DNA from: an uncultured Bacilli bacterium
GTDB taxonomy: Bacteria; Bacillota_I; Bacilli_A; RF39; UBA660
Assembly: GCA_910583745.1 (NCBI GenBank)
Contig: CAJTZC010000001.1
Span: forward strand, 1 to 64,000
Direction: 5' to 3'
Length of the DNA stretch: 64,000 bases
Numbering within the stretch: position 1 is the first letter of the stretch; every line of letters starts with the position of its first letter. The translations under genes were made by a program, and so were the position numbers. Below, piece by piece: positions 8,251 through 14,584 of the stretch. The notes under the pieces are model-generated. The model searched no databases. It saw only the letters and a list, made by a program, of their open reading frames with translations, and was not told the DNA's origin.

Positions 8251-9684
8251 ATGGCCGATATTCAAAATAAAAGTATCATCAGTAGAGATGACAATTTTGC
8301 AGAGTGGTATACCAGCATTGTCAAAAAAGCTGACTTAGTAGACTACTCTAGCACCAAAGGGAGTATGATTATAAGACCGTATGGGTATGCCATTTGGGAA
8401 AATATACAGAATACTCTAGACAAAGAATTCAAACGTCTTGGACACGAGAATATTCAGATGCCGATGTTCATTCCAGAGAGTCTATTGAATCTCGAAAAAG
8501 AACACGTCGAGGGCTTCGCACCAGAAGTGGCTTGGGTCACTCACGGTGGAACGGAGCCTCTAGAAGAGAGAATGTGTGTTCGCCCGACGAGCGAAGTCTT
8601 GTTTTGTGAACACTATAAAAAGATAATCAAGAGTTATAGAGATTTACCTAAACTCTATAACCAATGGTGTACGATTGTTCGATGGGAAAAAACGACGAGA
8701 CCATTTTTGAGGACGAGAGAAATATTGTGGCAAGAGGGCCACACCATGCATGCTACAAAAGAAGAAGCGATGAAAGAGACTTTGGGTATTCTCAAAGTTT
8801 ATGAAGATTTCCAGAGAAATTACTTGGCGCTTCCTGTCATCGTGGGAGAAAAAACCGATAAAGAGAAATTTGCCGGTGCGGAGAAGACTTATACTGTCGA
8901 AGCGATGATGTACGATGGCGTTGCTCTTCAAAATGGAACGAGCCACTATTTTGGAACGCATTTTGCTAAAGCTTTTGGAATCGAGTTTTTAAATAAAGAA
9001 AATCAACTCGAGACACCATACCAAACTTCATGGGGAGTGACGACCAGAATGATAGGCTCTATCATCATGACTCACAGTGACGATTTAGGATTGGTCTTGC
9101 CTCCTAAAATTGCCCCTATCAAAGTCATTCTCATCCCTATCGGAAAAGCCAACGAGGAAGTTGATAAAGCGATTGCAACGATAAAGAACGATTTGGACAA
9201 ATTAGAGATTTCTAATAAGTTGGACAATTCCGACAAGAGCCCTGGATTCAAATTTGCTGAAGCTGAAGTCAAAGGTTACCCTATTCGTATAGAGATAGGA
9301 CCTCGCGACTTAGAAAATGGCGAAGTGACTCTCGTTCGAAGAGATACGTTAGAGAAAATGAAAGTCGAAGTCGAAAAGGCTTCAACAGAATGTGTGAAAC
9401 TTTTGGAGACGATGCAGCAAGAAATGTACGACAGAGCTCTAAAAAGAAGAGATACGATGCTGTACTTTGCAGAAGACTATGAAGAGTTCAAGACTATCGC
9501 GACGACGAAACCAGGCTTTATTAAGATAAACTGGTGTGGCGATGTCGCATGTGAGAATAAAATCAAAGATGACTTAGGATTGAAATCGAGATGTATCCCT
9601 CAAGATGACCACGAACCAAACGGACCTTGTGCCGTCTGTGGGAAAGATGCGAAGTGTCAAATCTATTTTGGGAAACAATATTAG
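8251..9684 (+). CDS. proS: Prolyl-tRNA synthetase, archaeal/eukaryotic-like type
   Basis: This 477-residue class II enzyme charges tRNA-Pro with proline. Class II motif 2 is seen as RWEKTTRPFLRTREILWQEG and motif 3 as GVTTRMIGSIIMTHSDDLG. The protein lacks the large editing insertion of the bacterial type and ends with a cysteine-containing C-terminal domain and a terminal Tyr (IYFGKQY), as in the archaeal-like form found in Mollicutes, Clostridia and some Bacilli. The start at 8251 (MADIQNKS) is preferred because GGGAGG lies nine bases upstream; the ATG at 8230 has no ribosome-binding site. A terminator follows at 9685-9718. Confidence 0.95.
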   Translation: MADIQNKSIISRDDNFAEWYTSIVKKADLVDYSSTKGSMIIRPYGYAIWENIQNTLDKEFKRLGHENIQMPMFIPESLLNLEKEHVEGFAPEVAWVTHGGTEPLEERMCVRPTSEVLFCEHYKKIIKSYRDLPKLYNQWCTIVRWEKTTRPFLRTREILWQEGHTMHATKEEAMKETLGILKVYEDFQRNYLALPVIVGEKTDKEKFAGAEKTYTVEAMMYDGVALQNGTSHYFGTHFAKAFGIEFLNKENQLETPYQTSWGVTTRMIGSIIMTHSDDLGLVLPPKIAPIKVILIPIGKANEEVDKAIATIKNDLDKLEISNKLDNSDKSPGFKFAEAEVKGYPIRIEIGPRDLENGEVTLVRRDTLEKMKVEVEKASTECVKLLETMQQEMYDRALKRRDTMLYFAEDYEEFKTIATTKPGFIKINWCGDVACENKIKDDLGLKSRCIPQDDHEPNGPCAVCGKDAKCQIYFGKQY

Positions 9685-9718
9685 AAAGTTTGTACTAGTC
9701 AGTACGGACTTTTTTTTG
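9685..9718 (+). terminator. Terminator after proS
   Basis: AGTTTGTAC and GTACGGACT form a 9-bp stem (with two G-T pairs) around TAGTCA, followed by eight T residues. Confidence 0.85.
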
Positions 9719-9724
9719 TATAAT
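9718..9724 (+). promoter_or_regulatory. -10 box of the sortase-like gene
   Basis: TATAAT directly follows the T-run of the proS terminator and lies about 22 bases before the ATG at 9746. No clear -35 hexamer is seen. Confidence 0.4.
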
Positions 9725-9745
9725 GTAGGCAGGGTGAAGAATAAA

Positions 9746-10582
9746 ATGGCTAATAAAAAAGTTAAGACCGTTTACAAGTTGAAGTGGAAAAACATTTGTG
9801 TTCTATTGGCAGCGATACTCCTTTTTGTAGGTGTTTTGTTCGGAATATATTGGGCTTACCATTTCTATAAAGATTATAAGTCGACGATGGCTGATAAAGA
9901 CAAAATTCATGAGACTGTCGAAGTCACAAATATCGTCGATGACGAAAAGACGAAGACGATACCTCCCGATAGTACTTTGAGCAAGTTCGACATCTACTGG
10001 GATTACATTAAACTCGGGCTCATCGATGTCGATATGGCCAGTTTGATGAGAATCAATTCTGATACTTTGGGATTTGTCGAGGTCAAAGGAACCGATTTCA
10101 GTTATCCCATCGTCCGAAGTAACGGAGGATTTTACAGACGACATTCCTTCGATAAAACGCCTAACTCGAACGGTTGGCTCTATTTGGACGACGATGTAAA
10201 TATAGAGGAATTGAGTACAAATACTGTCGTGTATGGCAACAAACTCATCTGGGGGAGTCTTTTTAAAGATTTAGATGTCGTGTTTAAACCCGAGTGGAAT
10301 GAGAACGACGATAACTTTGTAATCAGGTATTACACCAACTACTACTCTACTCTGTGGCAAGTCATAAGCGTATACAAAAGTGACGACAAAACGGCTAGAA
10401 AAACTGAATTTGAAAGCGAGAAAGAAACCGAAGATTTCATAAGCGCAATGTTAAAGAAAAGTGCTGTCAAATTTAAAGCGAGCGCTAAAGCTACAGACAA
10501 GTTTTTAACACTCACTACGAATTCAGGTGGTGAGAACATCGTCGTCTTTGCTAAACTTATCAAGATTAAAGATTTACAATAA
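9746..10582 (+). CDS. Sortase B-fold membrane protein lacking all three catalytic residues
   Basis: The product has 278 residues with one membrane helix (about 15-38) and a C-terminal domain that follows class B sortases: LGFVEVKGTDFSYPIV, FYRRHSF, NGWLYLDDD, TVVYGNKLIWGSLFKDL, FLTLTTNSGGENIVVFAKL. In active sortases these motifs carry a His (YGHN), a Cys (TLSTC) and an Arg. Here the positions are Asn165, Asn259 and Asn264. The protein should therefore be unable to do transpeptidation and may bind sorting signals or serve as a scaffold. The domain is otherwise intact and frame is open, so this is not simple decay. The start at 9746 follows AGGGTGA; a longer upstream reading frame overlaps proS and is rejected. 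Confidence 0.8.
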   Translation: MANKKVKTVYKLKWKNICVLLAAILLFVGVLFGIYWAYHFYKDYKSTMADKDKIHETVEVTNIVDDEKTKTIPPDSTLSKFDIYWDYIKLGLIDVDMASLMRINSDTLGFVEVKGTDFSYPIVRSNGGFYRRHSFDKTPNSNGWLYLDDDVNIEELSTNTVVYGNKLIWGSLFKDLDVVFKPEWNENDDNFVIRYYTNYYSTLWQVISVYKSDDKTARKTEFESEKETEDFISAMLKKSAVKFKASAKATDKFLTLTTNSGGENIVVFAKLIKIKDLQ

Positions 10583-10583
10583 A

Positions 10584-10612
10584 AGAATGGATTTTTGGAA
10601 AATCCATTCTGT
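10584..10612 (+). terminator. Terminator after the sortase-like gene
   Basis: GAATGGATTTT and AAAATCCATTC form an 11-bp stem with a TGG loop, followed by a T-rich tract. It may also serve the convergent cotF gene. Confidence 0.85.
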
Positions 10613-10613
10613 T

Positions 10614-10865
10614 TTATTTTAGGGTACTTTCGTATTTGGAATTCGTTTTACTTATTTTCGATTCGGGGACATTCTCGATGTTATAAAGCCCAGCTGTCTC
10701 CATCTCTTTGAAGATATCGCCTTGGGTAGTTAAAAATTTGTCGAGAGCGTCTGTAAAAGTCGTTTTGATTTTAGGGGTAGATGACTCGATTGCTCCATGC
10801 ATGAGTATTTCGCACGCATTTTTCGTCAGGGTCAACGCTGTATTCATTATTACTTTATCTTCCAT
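10614..10865 (-). CDS. cotF: Small CotF-like spore coat protein
   Basis: The 83-residue protein matches the helical CotF family in length and pattern: MEDKVIMNTALTLTKNACEI, HGAIESS, then FTDALDKFLTTQGDIFKEM and a Tyr-containing tail. CotF-type proteins are coat components of endospores; some relatives work in vegetative cells. The ribosome-binding site AGGAGG overlaps the end of the upstream 58-residue gene, so the two are probably translated from one message. With spoIVA at 20241-21719 this suggests that the organism sporulates or descends from a sporulating line. Assignment is by memory of the family pattern. Confidence 0.6.
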   Translation of the reverse strand: MEDKVIMNTALTLTKNACEILMHGAIESSTPKIKTTFTDALDKFLTTQGDIFKEMETAGLYNIENVPESKISKTNSKYESTLK

Positions 10866-10877
10866 AATTTCTTCCTC

Positions 10878-11054
10878 CTATTCTGTAAGTTTATAGAATT
10901 TTTTATAGATGTCGCTATTCATTTTCTGCAATCCTTCGAGAACGGATAAGAATGCTTCATCTTCGACGTCTTCCATGTAACATGTCAAAAACTCGTCGAT
11001 GTTTACGAAATGCCCGAGGGCATCGTCTATATATAACAATTCTTTTTCACTCAT
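10878..11054 (-). CDS. 58-residue acidic protein upstream of cotF
   Basis: This short gene begins MSEKELLYIDDALGHFVNID and ends IYKKFYKLTE. It has an excellent ribosome-binding site (TAGGAGG, nine bases from the ATG), and its stop lies inside the region that carries the cotF ribosome-binding site. Predicted helical, acidic, with one cysteine. I do not recognise a family. Linkage to cotF suggests a spore-coat or sporulation-related partner, perhaps another small coat protein. Confidence 0.65.
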   Translation of the reverse strand: MSEKELLYIDDALGHFVNIDEFLTCYMEDVEDEAFLSVLEGLQKMNSDIYKKFYKLTE

Positions 11055-11115
11055 GAAATATTACCTCCTACTTTATTATCTGTAGATTTGTGGCAATCAT
11101 TCCAATTTCGCATCA

Positions 11116-11160
11116 AAAAAAAAGACCAGTTTTTACCTATCATTTTCGGTAAACGAGTCT
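11116..11160 (-). terminator. Terminator after the 11140-11976 gene
   Basis: On the minus strand GTTTACC and GGTAAAA form the inner stem, extended with AAGAC/GGTCTT, followed by nine T residues. The hairpin overlaps the last codons of the gene. Confidence 0.6.
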
Positions 11161-11976
11161 TGTACCATATCTTTCGTCTCTGAGACCTCTTTTGGGTACT
11201 GCAAAAAGAGAGATTTGGTCATCTGGAGTCAGATTTGTCGAATTTGTCGGTTTAAAAAATTGTGGTGCGATGGACTGTGTAATGACTCTTTGGATAATTT
11301 TGTGTTCTACAAGTGGAGAATTGCTTAACACATCTACGATTTTACCACAGTACGCAGAAATCTCGTGGTTACTGAATCTCATTTTTAGAGTAGCACACAA
11401 CTCTTTCATGAATCTATCTCTGAAGTCTATGGCCCTTCTCTTTTCAGCCATCACATCTTTCTCGACGTCGGTATCTGTAAATAGTGAAGTTTGGTCACCT
11501 TCCAATCCGACAGTGAGACCTAATGCTCTTTTAACCGGAATGCTCGGACGAATGACCGTCTTTAGGAAGGAGTTTTCATCAAATCGGTTCTCCCCTATAT
11601 TGGAAATGGCTGTATATAGTTTTTGCATGACGTCGGGGATATAATATTTTTCCAATTCTTTGTATAAGTCGCTTGATGGAAGCGAAAGAAAAGAAGTTTC
11701 CGGTATGTCCGCTACTCGCAATTCTATTAAGTCATCCCTGAAATGCTTTATTTTTTTTAATGCTTCTAAGAGACCGTATTTTATAGCAAGAAAGTTCACA
11801 AGTTTTTTTATCTCTGCTTCTAGTTCGTTTATATTCACTGATTTGTTTAAAACCACCTTAGAAAAAATTTTTTTTTCTTCTAAACTCAAATCAGATAACA
11901 CTCGACCTGTTTCGATAAGGGCAACTATTCTTTTCATTATATAGTATTCGTATAGCATCGTTTTCATCTCTTTCAA
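11140..11976 (-). CDS. Hypothetical helical protein
   Basis: The protein has 278 residues, mostly helical and charged, without signal peptide or membrane segment. It contains LEEKKIFSKVVLNKSVN, a central SLPSSDLYKELEKYYIP and a basic tail ending RYGTRLVYRK. I do not recognise a domain. The open frame starts at MKEMKTMLYEYY; an internal start at Met14 (MKRIVAL) is possible, since the ribosome-binding site (AAAGAGATG) overlaps the first codons. It is separated from the downstream coat genes by a terminator. Confidence 0.5.
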   Translation of the reverse strand: MKEMKTMLYEYYIMKRIVALIETGRVLSDLSLEEKKIFSKVVLNKSVNINELEAEIKKLVNFLAIKYGLLEALKKIKHFRDDLIELRVADIPETSFLSLPSSDLYKELEKYYIPDVMQKLYTAISNIGENRFDENSFLKTVIRPSIPVKRALGLTVGLEGDQTSLFTDTDVEKDVMAEKRRAIDFRDRFMKELCATLKMRFSNHEISAYCGKIVDVLSNSPLVEHKIIQRVITQSIAPQFFKPTNSTNLTPDDQISLFAVPKRGLRDERYGTRLVYRK

Positions 11977-12073
11977 AAAAATAGGATAATCTCAAACCCT
12001 TAGATTATCCTTTTCTTAAATAAATAATATCATATTTGTTAAAATTATGCTATATTTTTTTAAAAAGTTATGA

Positions 12074-12079
12074 TATAAT
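12074..12079 (+). promoter_or_regulatory. Extended -10 promoter of tRNA-Leu
   Basis: TGATATAAT (extended -10) ends 14 bases before the first base of the tRNA. No strong -35 is seen. Confidence 0.5.
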
Positions 12080-12093
12080 CTTTTTATTGGAAC

Positions 12094-12180
12094 GCTTCTG
12101 TGGCGGAATTGGTAGACGCGCTGGACTCAAAATCCAGTGATAGCGATATCATGTCGGTTCGAGTCCGACCAGAAGCACCA
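12094..12180 (+). tRNA. tRNA-Leu (anticodon CAA)
   Basis: The 87-base gene has acceptor strands GCTTCTG and CAGAAGC, an encoded ACCA end, the anticodon arm CTGGA-CTCAAAA-TCCAG (anticodon CAA), a long variable arm typical of tRNA-Leu, and the T loop GGTTCGAGTCC. Confidence 0.97.
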
Positions 12181-12216
12181 TATTGATAGTGAACTCGTAC
12201 TTTCGAGTAGCAATAG

Positions 12217-12243
12217 AAAACGACTTGTCAAAAAGTCGTTTTT
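12217..12243 (+). terminator. Terminator after tRNA-Leu, overlapping an antisense promoter
   Basis: AACGACTT and AAGTCGTT form an 8-bp stem followed by TTTTT. The loop and left arm contain TTGTCA, the -35 box of the antisense RNA promoter that starts the toxin locus next to it. Confidence 0.7.
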
Positions 12244-12253
12244 ATGATATTAT
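12225..12253 (+). promoter_or_regulatory. Antisense RNA promoter, toxin locus copy 1
   Basis: TTGTCA, 17 bases, TATTAT. The same arrangement with different spacer bases is found in copy 2 (12710-12738). Confidence 0.65.
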
Positions 12254-12259
12254 GTATTC

Positions 12260-12373
12260 GTCAAGGAAACTTGCATAAAATAAAAAAGGGAACATTCAGT
12301 TTAGCTAGTTGAATGTCTACCTAATGAATTGTGAAGACATTTAATCTAAGTTTAGATTAAGTGTCATTTTTTT
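12260..12373 (+). ncRNA. Predicted antisense antitoxin RNA, copy 1
   Basis: An RNA of about 110 bases should start after the TTGTCA/TATTAT promoter and end at a strong terminator: a long stem from GACATTTAATCTAA and TTAGATTAAGTGTC (12336-12365) followed by T7. It runs opposite to the small hydrophobic peptide gene and is complementary to the 3' part of its message. This is the layout of type I antitoxins that overlap the 3' end of the toxin message. Confidence 0.6.
12283..12316 (-). terminator. Terminator of toxin message, copy 1
   Basis: On the minus strand ACATTCA and TGAATGT form a stem, followed by CCCTTTTTT. It would end the toxin message after it has crossed the antisense gene. Confidence 0.5.
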
Positions 12374-12456
12374 ATTACTACTATCATGATGATAAAGAGA
12401 AATAAAATGATAGCAATGAGTTTAAGAACTTTCAAAATAAAAGTCTTAGTTTTCAT
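12364..12456 (-). CDS. Type I toxin-like hydrophobic peptide (30 residues), copy 1
   Basis: The peptide is MKTKTFILKVLKLIAIILFL followed by FIIMIVVIKK: a basic start, one strongly hydrophobic helix and a double-lysine end, as in type I toxins that insert into the membrane. The ribosome-binding site GAGAGGAGG lies ten bases upstream. Its promoter is at 12523-12551. In the message, GTTGAGTGTCTACCGAAT near the 5' end can pair with ATTAGGTAGACATTCAAC near the 3' end (16 of 18 positions), a long-range fold known to silence full-length messages of Hok- and AapA-type toxins. Copy 2 encodes the identical peptide. I know no named family for this peptide. Confidence 0.65.
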   Translation of the reverse strand: MKTKTFILKVLKLIAIILFLFIIMIVVIKK

Positions 12457-12522
12457 CTTTATCAAACCTCCTCTCTTTTGTGAGATTCGGTAGACACTCA
12501 ACAACTGATATTCCCTGTATAG

Positions 12523-12551
12523 ATTATACTAAAATATTTATTTTAATACAA
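12523..12551 (-). promoter_or_regulatory. Toxin promoter, copy 1
   Basis: The minus strand reads TTGTAT, 17 bases, TATAAT. In copy 2 the same TATAAT is preceded by TTGAGT at the same distance. Confidence 0.6.
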
Positions 12552-12709
12552 CGCGGTTGTTAATTTAATTATAAAGTCTTGTAAATCCTCAGAAATAAGG
12601 ACAAAGAGAAGCTTTTTTCCAAGAAACTGTCAAAAAAAGTATTAGCAAGTATGCACGTATTTGATTCGTTTTATTAAGTAGTAATAAAATGACAGTAACG
12701 CAAAACGTC

Positions 12710-12738
12710 TTGTCAAAAAATTATTTTTATGCTATCAT
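12710..12738 (+). promoter_or_regulatory. Antisense RNA promoter, toxin locus copy 2
   Basis: TTGTCA, 17 bases, TATCAT with a TG one base upstream (extended -10). Confidence 0.65.
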
Positions 12739-12744
12739 GAATGT

Positions 12745-12858
12745 GTCAAGGAAACTTGCATAAAATAAAAAAGGGAAATATTCAGTTTCGTCAAGTTGAA
12801 TGTCTACCCAATTAAAATTGATTAGACACTTATTCTAGCGAATGAGTGTCATTTTTTT
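12745..12858 (+). ncRNA. Predicted antisense antitoxin RNA, copy 2
   Basis: The layout is the same as in copy 1: promoter, GTCAAGGAAACTTGCAT leader, GTTGAATGTCTACC element, and a terminator hairpin GACACTTATTC/GAATGAGTGTC (12825-12850) with a T7 tail. It is complementary to the 3' part of the copy 2 toxin message. Confidence 0.6.
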
Positions 12859-12941
12859 ATTACTACTATCATGATGATAAAGAGAAATAAAATGATAGCA
12901 ATGAGTTTAAGAACTTTCAAAATAAAAGTCTTAGTTTTCAT
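12849..12941 (-). CDS. Type I toxin-like hydrophobic peptide (30 residues), copy 2
   Basis: This gene encodes the same 30-residue hydrophobic peptide as 12364-12456, with the same AGGAGG site. The minus-strand promoter is at 13008-13036 and a T-tailed hairpin (ATTCA/TGAAT) near 12775-12805 could end the message. The antisense sequence differs from copy 1 by many bases, so cross-neutralisation may be incomplete. Confidence 0.65.
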   Translation of the reverse strand: MKTKTFILKVLKLIAIILFLFIIMIVVIKK

Positions 12942-13145
12942 CTTTATCAAACCTCCTCTCTTTTGTGAGATTCGGTAGACACTCAACAACTGATATTCCC
13001 TGTATAGATTATACTAAAATATTTATTATAACTCAATAGAGCCGTCAGTTATAAGTTCATCAGTGCAATATATTATAAGTTTGCGTCTATAGATTATTTT
13101 GTTAAATCGTGATATGATTGGGAGGATAAAATTAAGGAGGAGCTT

Positions 13146-13751
13146 ATGTCAAATAAGGAAATTATAGAAAAAATTAGAAATTTATCTGGTAAAGAAAAAA
13201 GAAGCATACCGTATGAGGAATTAATCGATATCGTCCATCGCCTTTCGTCAGATGAAATCGTCGAATTATCAAATATTATCGGTTATCCTGTATTTACAAG
13301 ATTGTGTATGGGTGATTTAAAACATAAGTTTGTTTTATTACAACCTGGTGCAGCGGCAGTCATCGTCAATGAAAAGGGACAGATTCTACTTCAATCGAGG
13401 GCAGATAATGATAAGTGGGGTTTACCTGGTGGTTGTCAAGATTTGGGAGAAAGACTCGAAGATACTGTGATTCGCGAGATTAAAGAAGAAACAAATCTCG
13501 ATATCACAGAAGACAATTTGCATTTAATAACCGTCGTATCAGGGCCATCGAGAAAAAACGAGTATCCAAATGGCGATGTCGTTTTTAATAATACAGCGCT
13601 GTATTATGTAAAAAATTATTCTGGTGAGTTAAAATGGGACAGCGAATCGAAGGCTATGAAGTTTTTCGATTTAGACAATCTTCCCTCTCATCAACATGAT
13701 AGAGATTTAATAGACGTCTATATAAAATATTTAAATGAAAAAAATGATTAA
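13146..13751 (+). CDS. Nudix hydrolase
   Basis: This 201-residue protein carries a Nudix box in its middle: GGCQDLGERLEDTVIREIKEE followed by TNL. This matches GX5EX7REUXEEXGU except that Asn replaces the last Gly. Nudix enzymes cleave nucleoside diphosphates linked to another group; the substrate cannot be told here. The first 60 residues are helical and form an N-terminal extension seen in several clostridial members. AAGGAGG lies just before the ATG. The next gene follows after a short gap. Confidence 0.88.
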   Translation: MSNKEIIEKIRNLSGKEKRSIPYEELIDIVHRLSSDEIVELSNIIGYPVFTRLCMGDLKHKFVLLQPGAAAVIVNEKGQILLQSRADNDKWGLPGGCQDLGERLEDTVIREIKEETNLDITEDNLHLITVVSGPSRKNEYPNGDVVFNNTALYYVKNYSGELKWDSESKAMKFFDLDNLPSHQHDRDLIDVYIKYLNEKND

Positions 13752-13855
13752 TTCATGAGAAAATTCTCTTTGAAAAGGCAGTGTAGCAATGGAATCTTAT
13801 TTACATAAATATATCGATAAAATAAATAATTTGCCCGACGGAGAACTCAGTAAAA

Positions 13856-14539
13856 ATGAATTATTGCATCCGATTCTTTTTAGAGTCTGCTGGTGCACTT
13901 CATGTTTTTTATGCGCCTCATAACGAATATATAAATAGAAAAGCTAAGATATTGATTGTAGGCATATGTCCAGGTTGGACACAGACAGAGATTGCATTTC
14001 GAAGTGTTAAAGAGGACTTGAAACGCGATTTGGAACTAGAGGGCATTATAAAAAATTGTAAGGTCGCGGCAAGGTTTGCAGGAAGTATGAGGAACAATTT
14101 GATTCAAATGCTAGATGAACTTTCTTTATCGAAGCATTTACATATAGAGACGACGAAGGATTTGTTCGATGCGGACTGCGAGTTGCTGCATACGACATCG
14201 TCAATTCCCTATCCTATCTTTATAAATGGTAAAAACTATACAGGACATACTCCAGAAATTGTCGATTCAGCCTTTCTTATGAAATATGTAAAAGCACATT
14301 TTTATCGAGAAATCGAAAACATGGAAAAAAAGCCTCTTATCATTCCTTTAGGTAAAGCTGTAGAAGACGTTTTAAGAGTCATGGTAAAGGACAATGTTAT
14401 TTGTGAAGAACAATGTCTGTTCGGGTTTCCTCATCCGTCGGGAGCCAATGGTCATAGGAAAGAACACTTTTTTAACAACAAAAGCAAACTCGAGGAAGAA
14501 GTAAACCGCTATTTTGAGGAGTATTCAAATAAAATCTAA
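13856..14539 (+). CDS. Uracil-DNA glycosylase-like protein, probably frameshifted near its start
   Basis: The 227-residue frame has KILIVGICPGWTQTEIAFRS, VAARFAGSMRNNL and the C-terminal LFGFPHPSGANGHR; the GxxPG and HPSG elements are those of the UDG-like superfamily. Family members I recall begin with a helix and 'LHPRFFLE', then the strand before YAPxxYxN. Here that N-terminal helix (ESYLHKYIDKINNLP...ELLHP) is encoded in another frame starting at an ATG at 13789, and the two frames meet at about 13870-13882 with a one-base excess. The gene is therefore probably 13789-14539 with a frameshift, or translation restarts at 13856, where GGAG lies 12 bases upstream. DNA-repair activity is unproven. 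Confidence 0.6.
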   Translation: MNYCIRFFLESAGALHVFYAPHNEYINRKAKILIVGICPGWTQTEIAFRSVKEDLKRDLELEGIIKNCKVAARFAGSMRNNLIQMLDELSLSKHLHIETTKDLFDADCELLHTTSSIPYPIFINGKNYTGHTPEIVDSAFLMKYVKAHFYREIENMEKKPLIIPLGKAVEDVLRVMVKDNVICEEQCLFGFPHPSGANGHRKEHFFNNKSKLEEEVNRYFEEYSNKI

Positions 14540-14551
14540 TCATTTCAAAAA

Positions 14552-14579
14552 AAAATTCCACCGTAAAAGTGGAATTTTA
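14552..14579. terminator. Bidirectional terminator
   Basis: AATTCCAC and GTGGAATT form the stem, with A-rich and T-rich flanks on both strands, between the convergent genes ending at 14539 and 14585. Confidence 0.8.
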
Positions 14580-14584
14580 TAGTG

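Larger units (their letters stand above)
12225..13036. repeat. Tandem duplication of a toxin-antitoxin-like unit
   Basis: Two units, about 12225-12551 and 12710-13036, lie in the same orientation. The toxin gene and its 5' leader are identical over about 180 bases, including the sequence around the -10 box. The antisense part has diverged, but changes in the terminator stem are paired: GACATTTAATCTAA/TTAGATTAAGTGTC in copy 1 and GACACTTATTC/GAATGAGTGTC in copy 2. Such covariation indicates selection for the RNA structure. Confidence 0.8.

Noticed and set aside
9605..9745. Longer sortase-like protein starting inside proS
   Set aside because: The extension reads through proS and its terminator; the ATG at 9746 has its own -10 box and ribosome-binding site.
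12094..13100. tRNA-Leu as attachment site of an integrated island
   Set aside because: No second copy of the tRNA 3' end and no integrase was found in the window.
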